Shown: one piece after another, positions 1-5,900 of the stretch
How the letters are laid out: the number at the start of each line of letters is the position of its first letter
Numbering within the stretch: position 1 is the first letter of the stretch
Position numbers and translations under genes: made by a program
Notes under the pieces: model-generated
The model's database searches: none
The model's input: only the letters and a program-made list of their open reading frames with translations
Told to the model about the DNA's origin: nothing
Origin: a virus
DNA: 22,502 nt
Virus record (IMG/VR): IMGVR_UViG_3300020183_004012
Location: 1 to 22,502 of that record
Reading direction: 5' to 3' (one strand)

Positions 1-429
1 CTTGCCGTCCTTGCGCGGGTGGGGTTCGATGATCACACTGTCCACCAACCGCTTGCGGGGCGTCAGGGGCTTGCCCTTGAACGCGATGTAAACATCCTCG
101 GCGTTGCTGGCAGTCGTGTAGCCGGGGCCCCGGAAGGTCTTGCCGCTGAGATAGGTCTTGACCCACACGAACGCCCTCGTGCAGTACCTGAAGCCCCACC
201 GCTCGATGACCTGCTGGGTCAGGGCCAGACCCTTGCTTGGGGTCGCCCACAGGAACAGCACAGCCTGGTCGTCCAGCAGCGGCGCCAGATTGTTGACCAG
301 CCCCATGATGTCGCCGTCCGTCATCACGGGATACTGCCCGTGGACGCCGCCACCAAACTTGGTGTCGGTGTGGACAGCCCGCTGGTTGAACGCCCACGGC
401 GGGTCCGCATAAACAAGCTGATACTTCAC
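1..429 (-). CDS. MT-A70 family adenine methyltransferase, C-terminus beyond window
   Basis: The 143 visible codons begin at a GTG and run off the left edge, so the C-terminus is missing. Near the N-terminus is YADPPWAF, the catalytic DPPW motif of MT-A70-like N6-adenine methyltransferases. It is followed by AVLFLWATPSKGLAL and a WGFRYCTRAFVWVK segment, both typical of that family. The GTG start overlaps the stop of the upstream gene as GTGA and has a GGAGGT Shine-Dalgarno a few bases before it, which supports this start over an internal one. The family transfers a methyl group from S-adenosylmethionine to adenine. In phages this usually serves as defence against host restriction, an inference here. 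It is one of three methyltransferases in this leftward cluster. Confidence 0.85.
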   Translation of the reverse strand, partial: MKYQLVYADPPWAFNQRAVHTDTKFGGGVHGQYPVMTDGDIMGLVNNLAPLLDDQAVLFLWATPSKGLALTQQVIERWGFRYCTRAFVWVKTYLSGKTFRGPGYTTASNAEDVYIAFKGKPLTPRKRLVDSVIIEPHPRKDGK

Positions 430-734
430 CTGACCTCCGTGACTTCTTTGATGGCCGCCTTCAGCAGGTCTGCGATGATCGGCTCGGCTAGGATTTCTTC
501 ACGGCTGATATCCCACATCACGCCAGTTTCGCCCAGCTTACGGGCGATGGACACCGCCTCAGCACGTTGCTGAAATGGCCCGCAGATGCGGGTCAAGCTT
601 TCCTCGTGCGTGACTTCGTAACCAAACCAGTTGGATTCCGTGATAAGCAGGCCAGGTGTCGAACAACTCCACGCTTCGACCTTGGCAGTGCCGCCGTCCA
701 AAAGCGGCACCTCCACATACCGCGACGATTTCAT
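426..734 (-). CDS. Hypothetical protein, 102 aa
   Basis: I do not recognise this protein. It is soluble-looking, with no signal peptide or membrane segment. The N-terminal part is beta-rich (KSSRYVEVPLLDGG, then AKVEAWSCSTPGLLI) and the C-terminal part is helical and acidic (ISREEILAEPIIADLLKAAIKEV). The ATG start has a strong AGGAGG site, and that site overlaps the TAG stop of the upstream ribbon-helix-helix gene. Its TGA overlaps the GTG of the MT-A70 gene downstream. It is therefore the middle gene of a three-gene coupled unit driven by the promoter at 971-999. Position suggests an accessory role to DNA modification, but nothing in the sequence shows it. Confidence 0.8.
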   Translation of the reverse strand: MKSSRYVEVPLLDGGTAKVEAWSCSTPGLLITESNWFGYEVTHEESLTRICGPFQQRAEAVSIARKLGETGVMWDISREEILAEPIIADLLKAAIKEVTEVR

Positions 735-742
735 TGTTCCTC

Positions 743-946
743 CTAGCTAAGTGTTTCGTAAATCTTTGATGGCCCCAGACTGAGCAGCAGCTCTACGCCC
801 GTTCGCACAAGTTCCGATTTTGACACTTTGACCCCGTGTGTCAGTCTAAGGTCGAGCGCTATTTGTTCCATCCTCACATCCAGCTCTTGCGGAATGTAAT
901 ACGTCACTCGCAGGTTTAGCGGCGACGAACTCTGGTTGTTACTCAC
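743..946 (-). CDS. Ribbon-helix-helix DNA-binding protein, 67 aa
   Basis: The sequence has the layout of a CopG/Arc-like ribbon-helix-helix protein. A short disordered N-terminus precedes a beta strand (LRVTYYIP, about residues 12-19), a first helix (ELDVRMEQIALDLR) and a second helix (SKSELVRTGVELLLS). Such proteins dimerise and bind operator DNA with the paired strands. The start is a GTG preceded by AAGGAGG. It is the first gene after a near-consensus promoter at 971-999, so autoregulation of the downstream unknown and MT-A70 genes is plausible but inferred. Its small size is normal for the fold. The DNA target is unknown. Confidence 0.65.
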   Translation of the reverse strand: MSNNQSSSPLNLRVTYYIPQELDVRMEQIALDLRLTHGVKVSKSELVRTGVELLLSLGPSKIYETLS

Positions 947-970
947 ACAAGCCTCCTTTCACTTGCACTA

Positions 971-999
971 AGCATACCGTACCACTTTACGAACGTCAA
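971..999 (-). promoter_or_regulatory. Sigma70-type promoter for the RHH/MT-A70 unit
   Basis: Reading leftward, TTGACG (994-999) and TATGCT (971-976) are separated by exactly 17 bases. The -35 box overlaps the TGA stop of the beta-class methyltransferase gene. The predicted start, near 964, lies just ahead of the AAGGAGG site of the RHH gene. This is one of the best promoter matches in the window. Confidence 0.7.
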
Positions 1000-2216
1000 G
1001 CATGCCTTAACGCTACTTGCCTTGCAGCGTCGATCCTGGCGTTGGCGAGGTCAGTGTACTCGGGCGATAGCTCAAATCCGACAAATTCAAATCCTTCCAT
1101 TACTGCGCCCTTTCCAGTCGATCCTGACCCAGTGAATGGGTCAAGTACCGTCCCGCCAACTGGCGTGATCATTCTGCACAGGTACCGCATCAGGTCCGTG
1201 GGCTTCACGGTCGGATGCGTATTGCGGCGTTTGGTGATGCTGCCGAGGGAGCCATCGTTACGTCCTTTCAGGCCGCCGGCATCTTGAATATCGAAATCGT
1301 TCAGGCCCTCGTCCCGGTCCTTGGCAGACGCCTTGCTGCAATAGAAGAACCTAGCCGCCGAGCCGAAGTCCGCGGTGCCGGCGTCGAACTGCTGCACGGT
1401 CTGGAGGTCGCCCTTCTCGATGAAGCGAAACCCACCGTCCAGCTTCTTCATGCCGACCTGCCCTTTGACTTCGGGGAACAGGTCCACAACATCCTTGCTG
1501 CCGTCGTGCAGGAAGTTGGCGGGCCAGCGGCCACCGATCGGTCTCTCGCATTCTTTGGCGTACCCCCATTTTCCAACCGCGTTATCATGCTTGCCACTTT
1601 TCCCACCAGAGATCCTGTCGTCTCCTGTCCCCACCCGGCACCCGTCGATGTTGATCGCCCCCGTTCCGTGAGTCAGCAGGTTCTGGGCGACCGTGCCAGC
1701 TAGGGGTTTGCGAGCCAGAATGATGGGTTCATACGCCGGCTTCAGCGCCGTGCCCCAGCCTTGCCACTTCTGGGCCTCGGGCGTAATGCCCACGTGGGCT
1801 TCCATATCCCCGCCCGACCGAGTGAAGCCTGCGTCTACGCCTGCCGTGTTGAACGCCATGCCCCGATGTCCCATCGCCCCCAGCAGTTTGTCTATTGCCG
1901 GAGCTGCGTTGTGTGACTTTGGAAAGCCGCTTGAGTACACCCACATCAGGGTGTCCCTGATCTCGAATCCGGCGTCCTCGATGGCGACGGCGACTCGATG
2001 GAAAGTTCGAGGTGCGCCAAAAACCAGCATATGTCCGCCTGGCTTCAGTACCCGCAGGCATGCGCGCCAGACATCAGGCTTGTAAACAATGCCGCTGTTG
2101 TCCCAGCCCCGCCCCATGAAGTTCAACTCGTAGGGCGGGTCGGTGACGATGGCATCAATGCTGCCTTCCTCAAACCACGACATGCCTTCGATGCAATCGC
2201 TGTTGATGACGGCCAT
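996..2216 (-). CDS. Beta-class DNA methyltransferase (N4-cytosine or N6-adenine), 406 aa
   Basis: The catalytic motif IV, TDPPY (residues 25-29), lies near the N-terminus. The S-adenosylmethionine-binding motif I, DPFTGSGSTGKGAV, lies near the C-terminus. This IV-to-I order defines beta-class amino-methyltransferases. Between them are LKPGGHMLVFGAPRTFHRVA and a long variable segment likely to hold target recognition. NTHPTVKPTDLMRYL just before motif I is also characteristic. DPPY is compatible with either N6-adenine or N4-cytosine methylation, so the base cannot be named. The ATG has a GGAGG site and overlaps the stop of the tiny zinc-finger-like gene upstream (TGATG). No partner restriction enzyme is visible, so it is probably a solitary protective phage methylase. 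Confidence 0.9.
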   Translation of the reverse strand: MAVINSDCIEGMSWFEEGSIDAIVTDPPYELNFMGRGWDNSGIVYKPDVWRACLRVLKPGGHMLVFGAPRTFHRVAVAIEDAGFEIRDTLMWVYSSGFPKSHNAAPAIDKLLGAMGHRGMAFNTAGVDAGFTRSGGDMEAHVGITPEAQKWQGWGTALKPAYEPIILARKPLAGTVAQNLLTHGTGAINIDGCRVGTGDDRISGGKSGKHDNAVGKWGYAKECERPIGGRWPANFLHDGSKDVVDLFPEVKGQVGMKKLDGGFRFIEKGDLQTVQQFDAGTADFGSAARFFYCSKASAKDRDEGLNDFDIQDAGGLKGRNDGSLGSITKRRNTHPTVKPTDLMRYLCRMITPVGGTVLDPFTGSGSTGKGAVMEGFEFVGFELSPEYTDLANARIDAARQVALRHA

Positions 2217-2335
2217 CAGTCCTCCAGATCAGCGCGTTCTGCCGAATACTGGCAGACCACAGCGCAGTAACGGTTGTAGGCGCCGACCATCTTCTTGAAG
2301 TCGCTGCCGCACCAGAGGCACTGATCAGTTTCCAC
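2216..2335 (-). CDS. Small Cys-rich zinc-finger-like protein, 39 aa
   Basis: This short gene begins with GTG and encodes a protein with CLWC near the N-terminus and YCAVVC about twenty residues later. The C-x2-C and C-x3-C pairs suggest one structural zinc site, similar to small treble-clef or zinc-ribbon phage proteins. An AGGAGG Shine-Dalgarno sits about seven bases before the GTG, inside the end of the upstream gene. The stop overlaps the ATG of the beta-class methyltransferase (TGATG). The precise coupling on both sides argues that it is expressed. It may bind nucleic acid or a partner protein, but the sequence does not say which. Confidence 0.6.
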   Translation of the reverse strand: METDQCLWCGSDFKKMVGAYNRYCAVVCQYSAERADLED

Positions 2336-2495
2336 GAAGCAGCCTCCTGAAGGCGTCGATGCGTTCCACGTCTTTGTCCATCTTGGTCAGGTATGAGCCC
2401 TTGAACCTGAGACAATGCTCCCACTCTTGGAGCGCCTTCTCAAGGGCTAGTTCTAGTTCTTCGATGCGCTCGGCGGCGCGTTTGGTTTGGCTCAT
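2325..2495 (-). CDS. Coiled-coil-like hypothetical protein, 56 aa
   Basis: This is a small charged protein. Its first half (KRAAERIEELELALEKAL) has heptad-like spacing of Leu and Ile and is probably a coiled coil. The second half is basic and helical (DVERIDAFRRLLRGN). The ATG overlaps the TGA of the C5-cytosine methyltransferase gene (ATGA), and no strong separate ribosome site is seen, so translation probably depends on re-initiation. Its last 11 bases overlap the start of the zinc-finger-like gene and contain that gene's Shine-Dalgarno. No function is recognised. Its place between two methyltransferase genes suggests only co-expression. Confidence 0.6.
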   Translation of the reverse strand: MSQTKRAAERIEELELALEKALQEWEHCLRFKGSYLTKMDKDVERIDAFRRLLRGN

Positions 2496-3754
2496 TGGTT
2501 GCTTTCTAGTGCGTTGACAAGGGCGATGCGTTGTCCGATCCAGCGCATGACGGGCACGGCCATGCTGTTGCCGCAGGCTTTGTACCTAGGGCTGTCCGGC
2601 GCCATCTTGTTCTTGTATGGGATGAGTGTCCAGTCGTCGGGGAATCCTTGCAGCCGCTCGCACTCTCGGGGCGTCAGGCGACGGACGATAGAAGTGCGCT
2701 CGTACTCTGCTGCCGTTACATCCGCCCAGTTCCGAATCCACTGATCGTTGCGTTTCCACTGAGACGCATTCAGGCAGGGGGCCACGGCAATTTCTGCCGC
2801 GTTCATAATAGATTGCGGCGTAGCTCTGGCTTCCAGCGTATAGGCAACGTCATCTTGTCTTATGCCGATACCACCTAGGCCATTCATAAGATTGATTGAG
2901 CTTGCTCTTTCTTGAATTGCGAAAACGTTTTTAGCGGTAGACGTTAAGCATCCGATCTGAGCATTTGCGGCCAAAGCAGGCGATATGGGCCCGCTGATCG
3001 GATCTTGTGTCGCATGGAAAGCGATCAGGGTTTCGGTTACAAACAGCGGAGCGCCTCCCCTAATATGCTGATCCTCTAGTCCCATCTTTGAGCCGAACGC
3101 CGCATTAAGGGTTGATGCTACTTCGGCTGGCCAACTACGGCCCGCAGGGCCACGGCGAGCGTCGGCGGCAACTTGAACCCCCTCGCCGCGGCCCTTCGCA
3201 AGATCCCCTCGCAGGCCCGATGGCTCAAAAAGAACCGCGGCGGCACGTCGCCAGTCTCCAAGATGTCCGACAACGAAGACTCGACGACGACGCTGGGGAA
3301 CTCCGAAGTACTGAGCGTCCAGGACTCGGTAGGACCACCCATACCCGAGGTGCCCCAGCGCGGCGAGGAAGGAACCAAAGTCTCGTCCTCCGCCGCTTGA
3401 CAAGACGCCGGGGACGTTTTCCCAGACGATCCAACGTGGCCGAGCCAGCTCAGCAAGTCGTAGGAAGACGAGTGCCAGGTTGCCACGAGGGTCATCAAGT
3501 CCCTTTCGTAGTCCGGCGACACTGAAGGACTGGCAAGGTGTTCCTCCGACAAGGAGGTCGATGGGTCGGTCACGAAATTCCTCCCGCTCGTGGAGCGTTG
3601 TCATATCCCCGAGGTTTGGCACATCCGGGAAGCGGTGCGCCAGCACGGCATTTGGAAATGCCTCAATCTCGCTAAACCAAGCCGGCGTCCACCCGAGGCC
3701 GTGCCACGCCACGGTGGCAGCCTCAATGCCGCTGCATACCGAACCGTACCGCAT
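2492..3754 (-). CDS. C5-cytosine DNA methyltransferase, 420 aa
   Basis: The C5-methyltransferase motifs appear in order. Motif I is SVCSGIEAATVAW (residues 5-17). Motif IV is GGTPCQSFSVAG, with catalytic Cys74. Motif VI is WIVWENVPG, motif VIII is PQRRRRVFVVG, motif IX is RRLTPRECERLQGFPDDW, and motif X is YKACGNSMAVPV. The variable stretch between motifs VIII and IX, roughly residues 180-355, should carry target recognition. The enzyme methylates carbon 5 of cytosine through a covalent Cys intermediate. The ATG overlaps the upstream stop (TGATG). A second reading frame inside this gene, at 3118-3573, looks coding and is annotated separately. No cognate endonuclease is nearby, so this is probably an anti-restriction methylase. 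Confidence 0.93.
   Translation of the reverse strand: MRYGSVCSGIEAATVAWHGLGWTPAWFSEIEAFPNAVLAHRFPDVPNLGDMTTLHEREEFRDRPIDLLVGGTPCQSFSVAGLRKGLDDPRGNLALVFLRLAELARPRWIVWENVPGVLSSGGGRDFGSFLAALGHLGYGWSYRVLDAQYFGVPQRRRRVFVVGHLGDWRRAAAVLFEPSGLRGDLAKGRGEGVQVAADARRGPAGRSWPAEVASTLNAAFGSKMGLEDQHIRGGAPLFVTETLIAFHATQDPISGPISPALAANAQIGCLTSTAKNVFAIQERASSINLMNGLGGIGIRQDDVAYTLEARATPQSIMNAAEIAVAPCLNASQWKRNDQWIRNWADVTAAEYERTSIVRRLTPRECERLQGFPDDWTLIPYKNKMAPDSPRYKACGNSMAVPVMRWIGQRIALVNALESNQ
3118..3573 (-). CDS. Putative gene nested in another frame of the C5-methyltransferase, 151 aa
   Basis: This same-strand reading frame lies wholly within the C5-methyltransferase gene, shifted by one base. It starts at a GTG with an excellent internal Shine-Dalgarno (GGGAGGAATTTC just before the GTG). 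The product starts MTDPSTSLSEEHLASPSVSP and has a mid segment PRWGTSGMGGPTESW. It ends with SLSDILETGDVPPRFFLS and a basic helix, CEGILRRAAARGFKLPP. From memory, proteins with this ending are common among phage hypothetical proteins, often beside cytosine methyltransferases. I cannot confirm that by search. It could be an overlapping gene or a conserved by-product of the methyltransferase frame. The ribosome site and 151 open codons favour the first. Function unknown. Confidence 0.5.
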   Translation of the reverse strand: MTDPSTSLSEEHLASPSVSPDYERDLMTLVATWHSSSYDLLSWLGHVGSSGKTSPASCQAAEDETLVPSSPRWGTSGMGGPTESWTLSTSEFPSVVVESSLSDILETGDVPPRFFLSHRACEGILRRAAARGFKLPPTLAVALRAVVGQPK

Positions 3755-3951
3755 CAGCCCTTCAACGTCTCATCCAGCCGATGCTCGGCTGCACGAAGGG
3801 CTTGGACGTTCACGTTGGTTGGGTGCGCCGCCCACTCGCGCATCGCCTCGATGACCGCCATGGCGGCGGCCAACTGGGTTTGCAAGCGGTCTTCGTTGGC
3901 CCCGGCACTTGCCCAGGCGTCGCTCATCTTCACCAGCATGTCGCTAATCAT
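3754..3951 (-). CDS. Hypothetical protein, 65 aa
   Basis: This is a small, mostly helical protein (DRLQTQLAAAMAVIEAMREWAAHP, then VQALRAAEHRLDETLKG). I do not recognise a family. Both ends are coupled: its ATG overlaps the stop of the 108-aa gene upstream (ATGA), and its stop overlaps the ATG of the C5-methyltransferase (TGATG). That arrangement supports real translation. There are no Cys, membrane or export features. It may simply be a small helical phage protein expressed with the methylase. Confidence 0.65.
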   Translation of the reverse strand: MISDMLVKMSDAWASAGANEDRLQTQLAAAMAVIEAMREWAAHPTNVNVQALRAAEHRLDETLKG

Positions 3952-4274
3952 TGAATGGTCCTCCCTAGACCGTCAAACAGATTCTTCGCCTCGGCCCTCA
4001 CCGCCGACGACGCTGCCACTTCGCACGCCAAATGCATGACCGCCAGCGAGAGGTCATCGCTACGACCGGGCTCGTCGTCCAACCACTCCTCGAACTCCGC
4101 TTGGTCGGCATCGTCAGGTAGACCCAGACCTGTCACGTCTATAGCGATGCGTGTGCGCTTGATATAAACGCCCTTGTCGCCGACGGGAATAGGCACCGGG
4201 AAGTCCGTCAGGATGACGTACTGCCGTCCATCCTCTTGCTCCCTGGCACCATCCACGAACACGTCAAAGTCCAT
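3948..4274 (-). CDS. Hypothetical acidic protein, 108 aa
   Basis: I do not recognise this protein. It has a beta-rich first half (MDFDVFVDGA, then RQYVILTDFPVPIPVG and KRTRIAIDVTGL) and a very acidic middle (DDADQAEFEEWLDDEPG). A helix (LSLAVMHLACEVAASSAV) lies near the end. The ATG lies inside the last 11 bases of the upstream gene, and its TGA overlaps the next ATG. Continuous overlaps with both neighbours place it in the same coupled leftward mRNA. No enzyme motif is visible. Confidence 0.65.
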   Translation of the reverse strand: MDFDVFVDGAREQEDGRQYVILTDFPVPIPVGDKGVYIKRTRIAIDVTGLGLPDDADQAEFEEWLDDEPGRSDDLSLAVMHLACEVAASSAVRAEAKNLFDGLGRTIQ

Positions 4275-4902
4275 CGGGCTCGCTCACCTTGGTCACGTCG
4301 TAGAAATACGCCCTGCTCGCCTCTGTCGCCCACTTGCCCGTGCCCTCGCACTTCCAGACATGCGTGTTGACTAGGTAGTCAGGCTTTGCGGCAAACGGGT
4401 TGACGACGAAACTGGGGTCAGCCCACAGGATGCGGTTGTTCGGCTGAGCGGCGAAGTTGCCGTTCTCAAGCCGGATGATGTGCGCGCACTTGTGGCCGAT
4501 TTCCCCGGGGTTCTCGGCGTACTCGCTGCCGTACCAGTCCACCGTGAACATGTACTCGCCGTCGTACCACTTGCCGTCCTTCAGGACCGTGCGGCAGGCG
4601 GCCCGTTCGATGTGGCTGTAGGTGTGAACCGCCACCTCGTAGCTCATGCAGTCCCACAGTTGCAGATGGTCAAGTTCCTGCGAGGGGGCCGACTCCTTCC
4701 AGCACAGAGCGTGGATGGGCAGCCGGGCAATCTGAGCGCCGTCCTCGGTCAGGACATGGAAGCCCAGCGCCCTGCCTTGGACGCTGGCGACACCGAACAC
4801 GATGCAGGGGATGTGCTCGCCCTTCTCGCGCACAAGATCGTACAGGAACTCGGCTCGAATAAACGCTTGAAATACGGGAACGTCTGTGTTTAGCGTGCTC
4901 AC
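4264..4902 (-). CDS. Conserved-looking phage protein of unknown function, 212 aa
   Basis: The protein has distinctive aromatic-rich blocks: RALGFHVLTEDGAQIARLPIHALCWK, LQLWDCMSYEVAVHTYSH, YMFTVDWYGSEYAENPGEIGHKCAHII and QPNNRILWADPSF. I recall similar blocks in unannotated phage proteins encoded near polymerase and nuclease genes, but know no function. The start is a GTG overlapping the stop of the RecB-like nuclease (GTGA). There is no signal peptide or membrane segment. The conserved His, Cys and Asp residues inside these blocks could form a metal or active site, which is inference. Its position suggests a DNA metabolism role. Confidence 0.75.
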   Translation of the reverse strand: MSTLNTDVPVFQAFIRAEFLYDLVREKGEHIPCIVFGVASVQGRALGFHVLTEDGAQIARLPIHALCWKESAPSQELDHLQLWDCMSYEVAVHTYSHIERAACRTVLKDGKWYDGEYMFTVDWYGSEYAENPGEIGHKCAHIIRLENGNFAAQPNNRILWADPSFVVNPFAAKPDYLVNTHVWKCEGTGKWATEASRAYFYDVTKVSEPDGL

Positions 4903-5900
4903 TTACCAGCCTCCGGGACCGCCGCAGCGTACTTGGGATGACACCGTTCCAGATACGGGCAGACCATCTTCCCGTTGTGACACGGGCTGTTGAACTGGAC
5001 CGGGCTGGCCATGGGAAACACGTCCTTGTTGATACCGTCGATGAAGCGATGCCGCCGCGCCATGGTCTCCTCGGCAAGATCGGCGTCGTACTCAGCCAGC
5101 ACCAAGTCGTTTGAGCGCAGGAACCCAATAGCAATCTGGTCCGGGCGCTGGCCCGTCAGACTCTCGTAAATCCACCCGTACAGCAGAAGCTGGGGATGGT
5201 GAGCGATCTTGTAACTATCGCGGTGCGTCCGGCTGTTGGTCTTCCAGTCGATGATGACCAGCTTGCCGTCCGGGGTCTTGGCGATGAGATCAAGAAAGCC
5301 ACGGAACTCGGCACCTTGGACACTGACATTGAATTCGTACTCGATGTCCACCACTTCATGAATAGCGAGAGACGTGGTGTGGTTCTCAATGATTTCAGAC
5401 ACGTCAACGAACACGTCGATGAAACTGACCGTCTGCCAGATGGAGCCCGCCTTGTGCGCCGCCTTGTCCAGCAAGACCTTGCGCTTGGGCAGGCCAGACG
5501 CGCCAAGCGCCTGCTGCCAGCTTGCCGTCATCGCCAGATTCTTCGGCACCTCGCCCGATGCCGTGCGAATGGCATTCGGCCCTGTATATTCCTTGCTGGC
5601 CCTGAACTTCAGGCGAGCGTAATCGGTGCGATACTCATCCAGCATCTTGCCGATGAAGCCGATGTTGACGTTCGCCAAGAACGTGTCCCAGTAGGACTGT
5701 GCGGCGTCGGCCAGCGGGATGCGTGTTCCAGCCTTGATGGCGCGGTAGTACGTCTCAAGGATGGCGTGGGCGTGAACGCCGACCAAGGTATGAAAGCTCT
5801 CGTTGCTGGGTCGATTGTCCGGGTCAGCGATATACCAAAGACGGTACTTCTCGCCGCACGCTGAGTACATCTCCAGCGCGGAGTGGCTATACGACTTCAT
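4899..5900 (-). CDS. RecB/Cas4-like PD-(D/E)XK nuclease with probable Fe-S cluster, 333 aa
   Basis: The active-site pattern of the PD-(D/E)XK superfamily is visible. FRGFLDLIA (Asp204) precedes KLVIIDWKTNS (Asp218 and Lys220), and HPQLLLYGW (from residue 236) supplies the conserved Gln. Cys15 near the N-terminus plus Cys307, Cys314 and Cys320 at the C-terminus match the split four-Cys arrangement that holds an iron-sulfur cluster in AddB and Cas4 nucleases. Members cut single-stranded or end-resected DNA. It lies directly after the DNA polymerase gene, with an ATGA overlap, so it probably serves replication or recombination. No cas1 or CRISPR array is in the window, so it is not part of a CRISPR locus here. 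Confidence 0.85.
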   Translation of the reverse strand: MKSYSHSALEMYSACGEKYRLWYIADPDNRPSNESFHTLVGVHAHAILETYYRAIKAGTRIPLADAAQSYWDTFLANVNIGFIGKMLDEYRTDYARLKFRASKEYTGPNAIRTASGEVPKNLAMTASWQQALGASGLPKRKVLLDKAAHKAGSIWQTVSFIDVFVDVSEIIENHTTSLAIHEVVDIEYEFNVSVQGAEFRGFLDLIAKTPDGKLVIIDWKTNSRTHRDSYKIAHHPQLLLYGWIYESLTGQRPDQIAIGFLRSNDLVLAEYDADLAEETMARRHRFIDGINKDVFPMASPVQFNSPCHNGKMVCPYLERCHPKYAAAVPEAGK

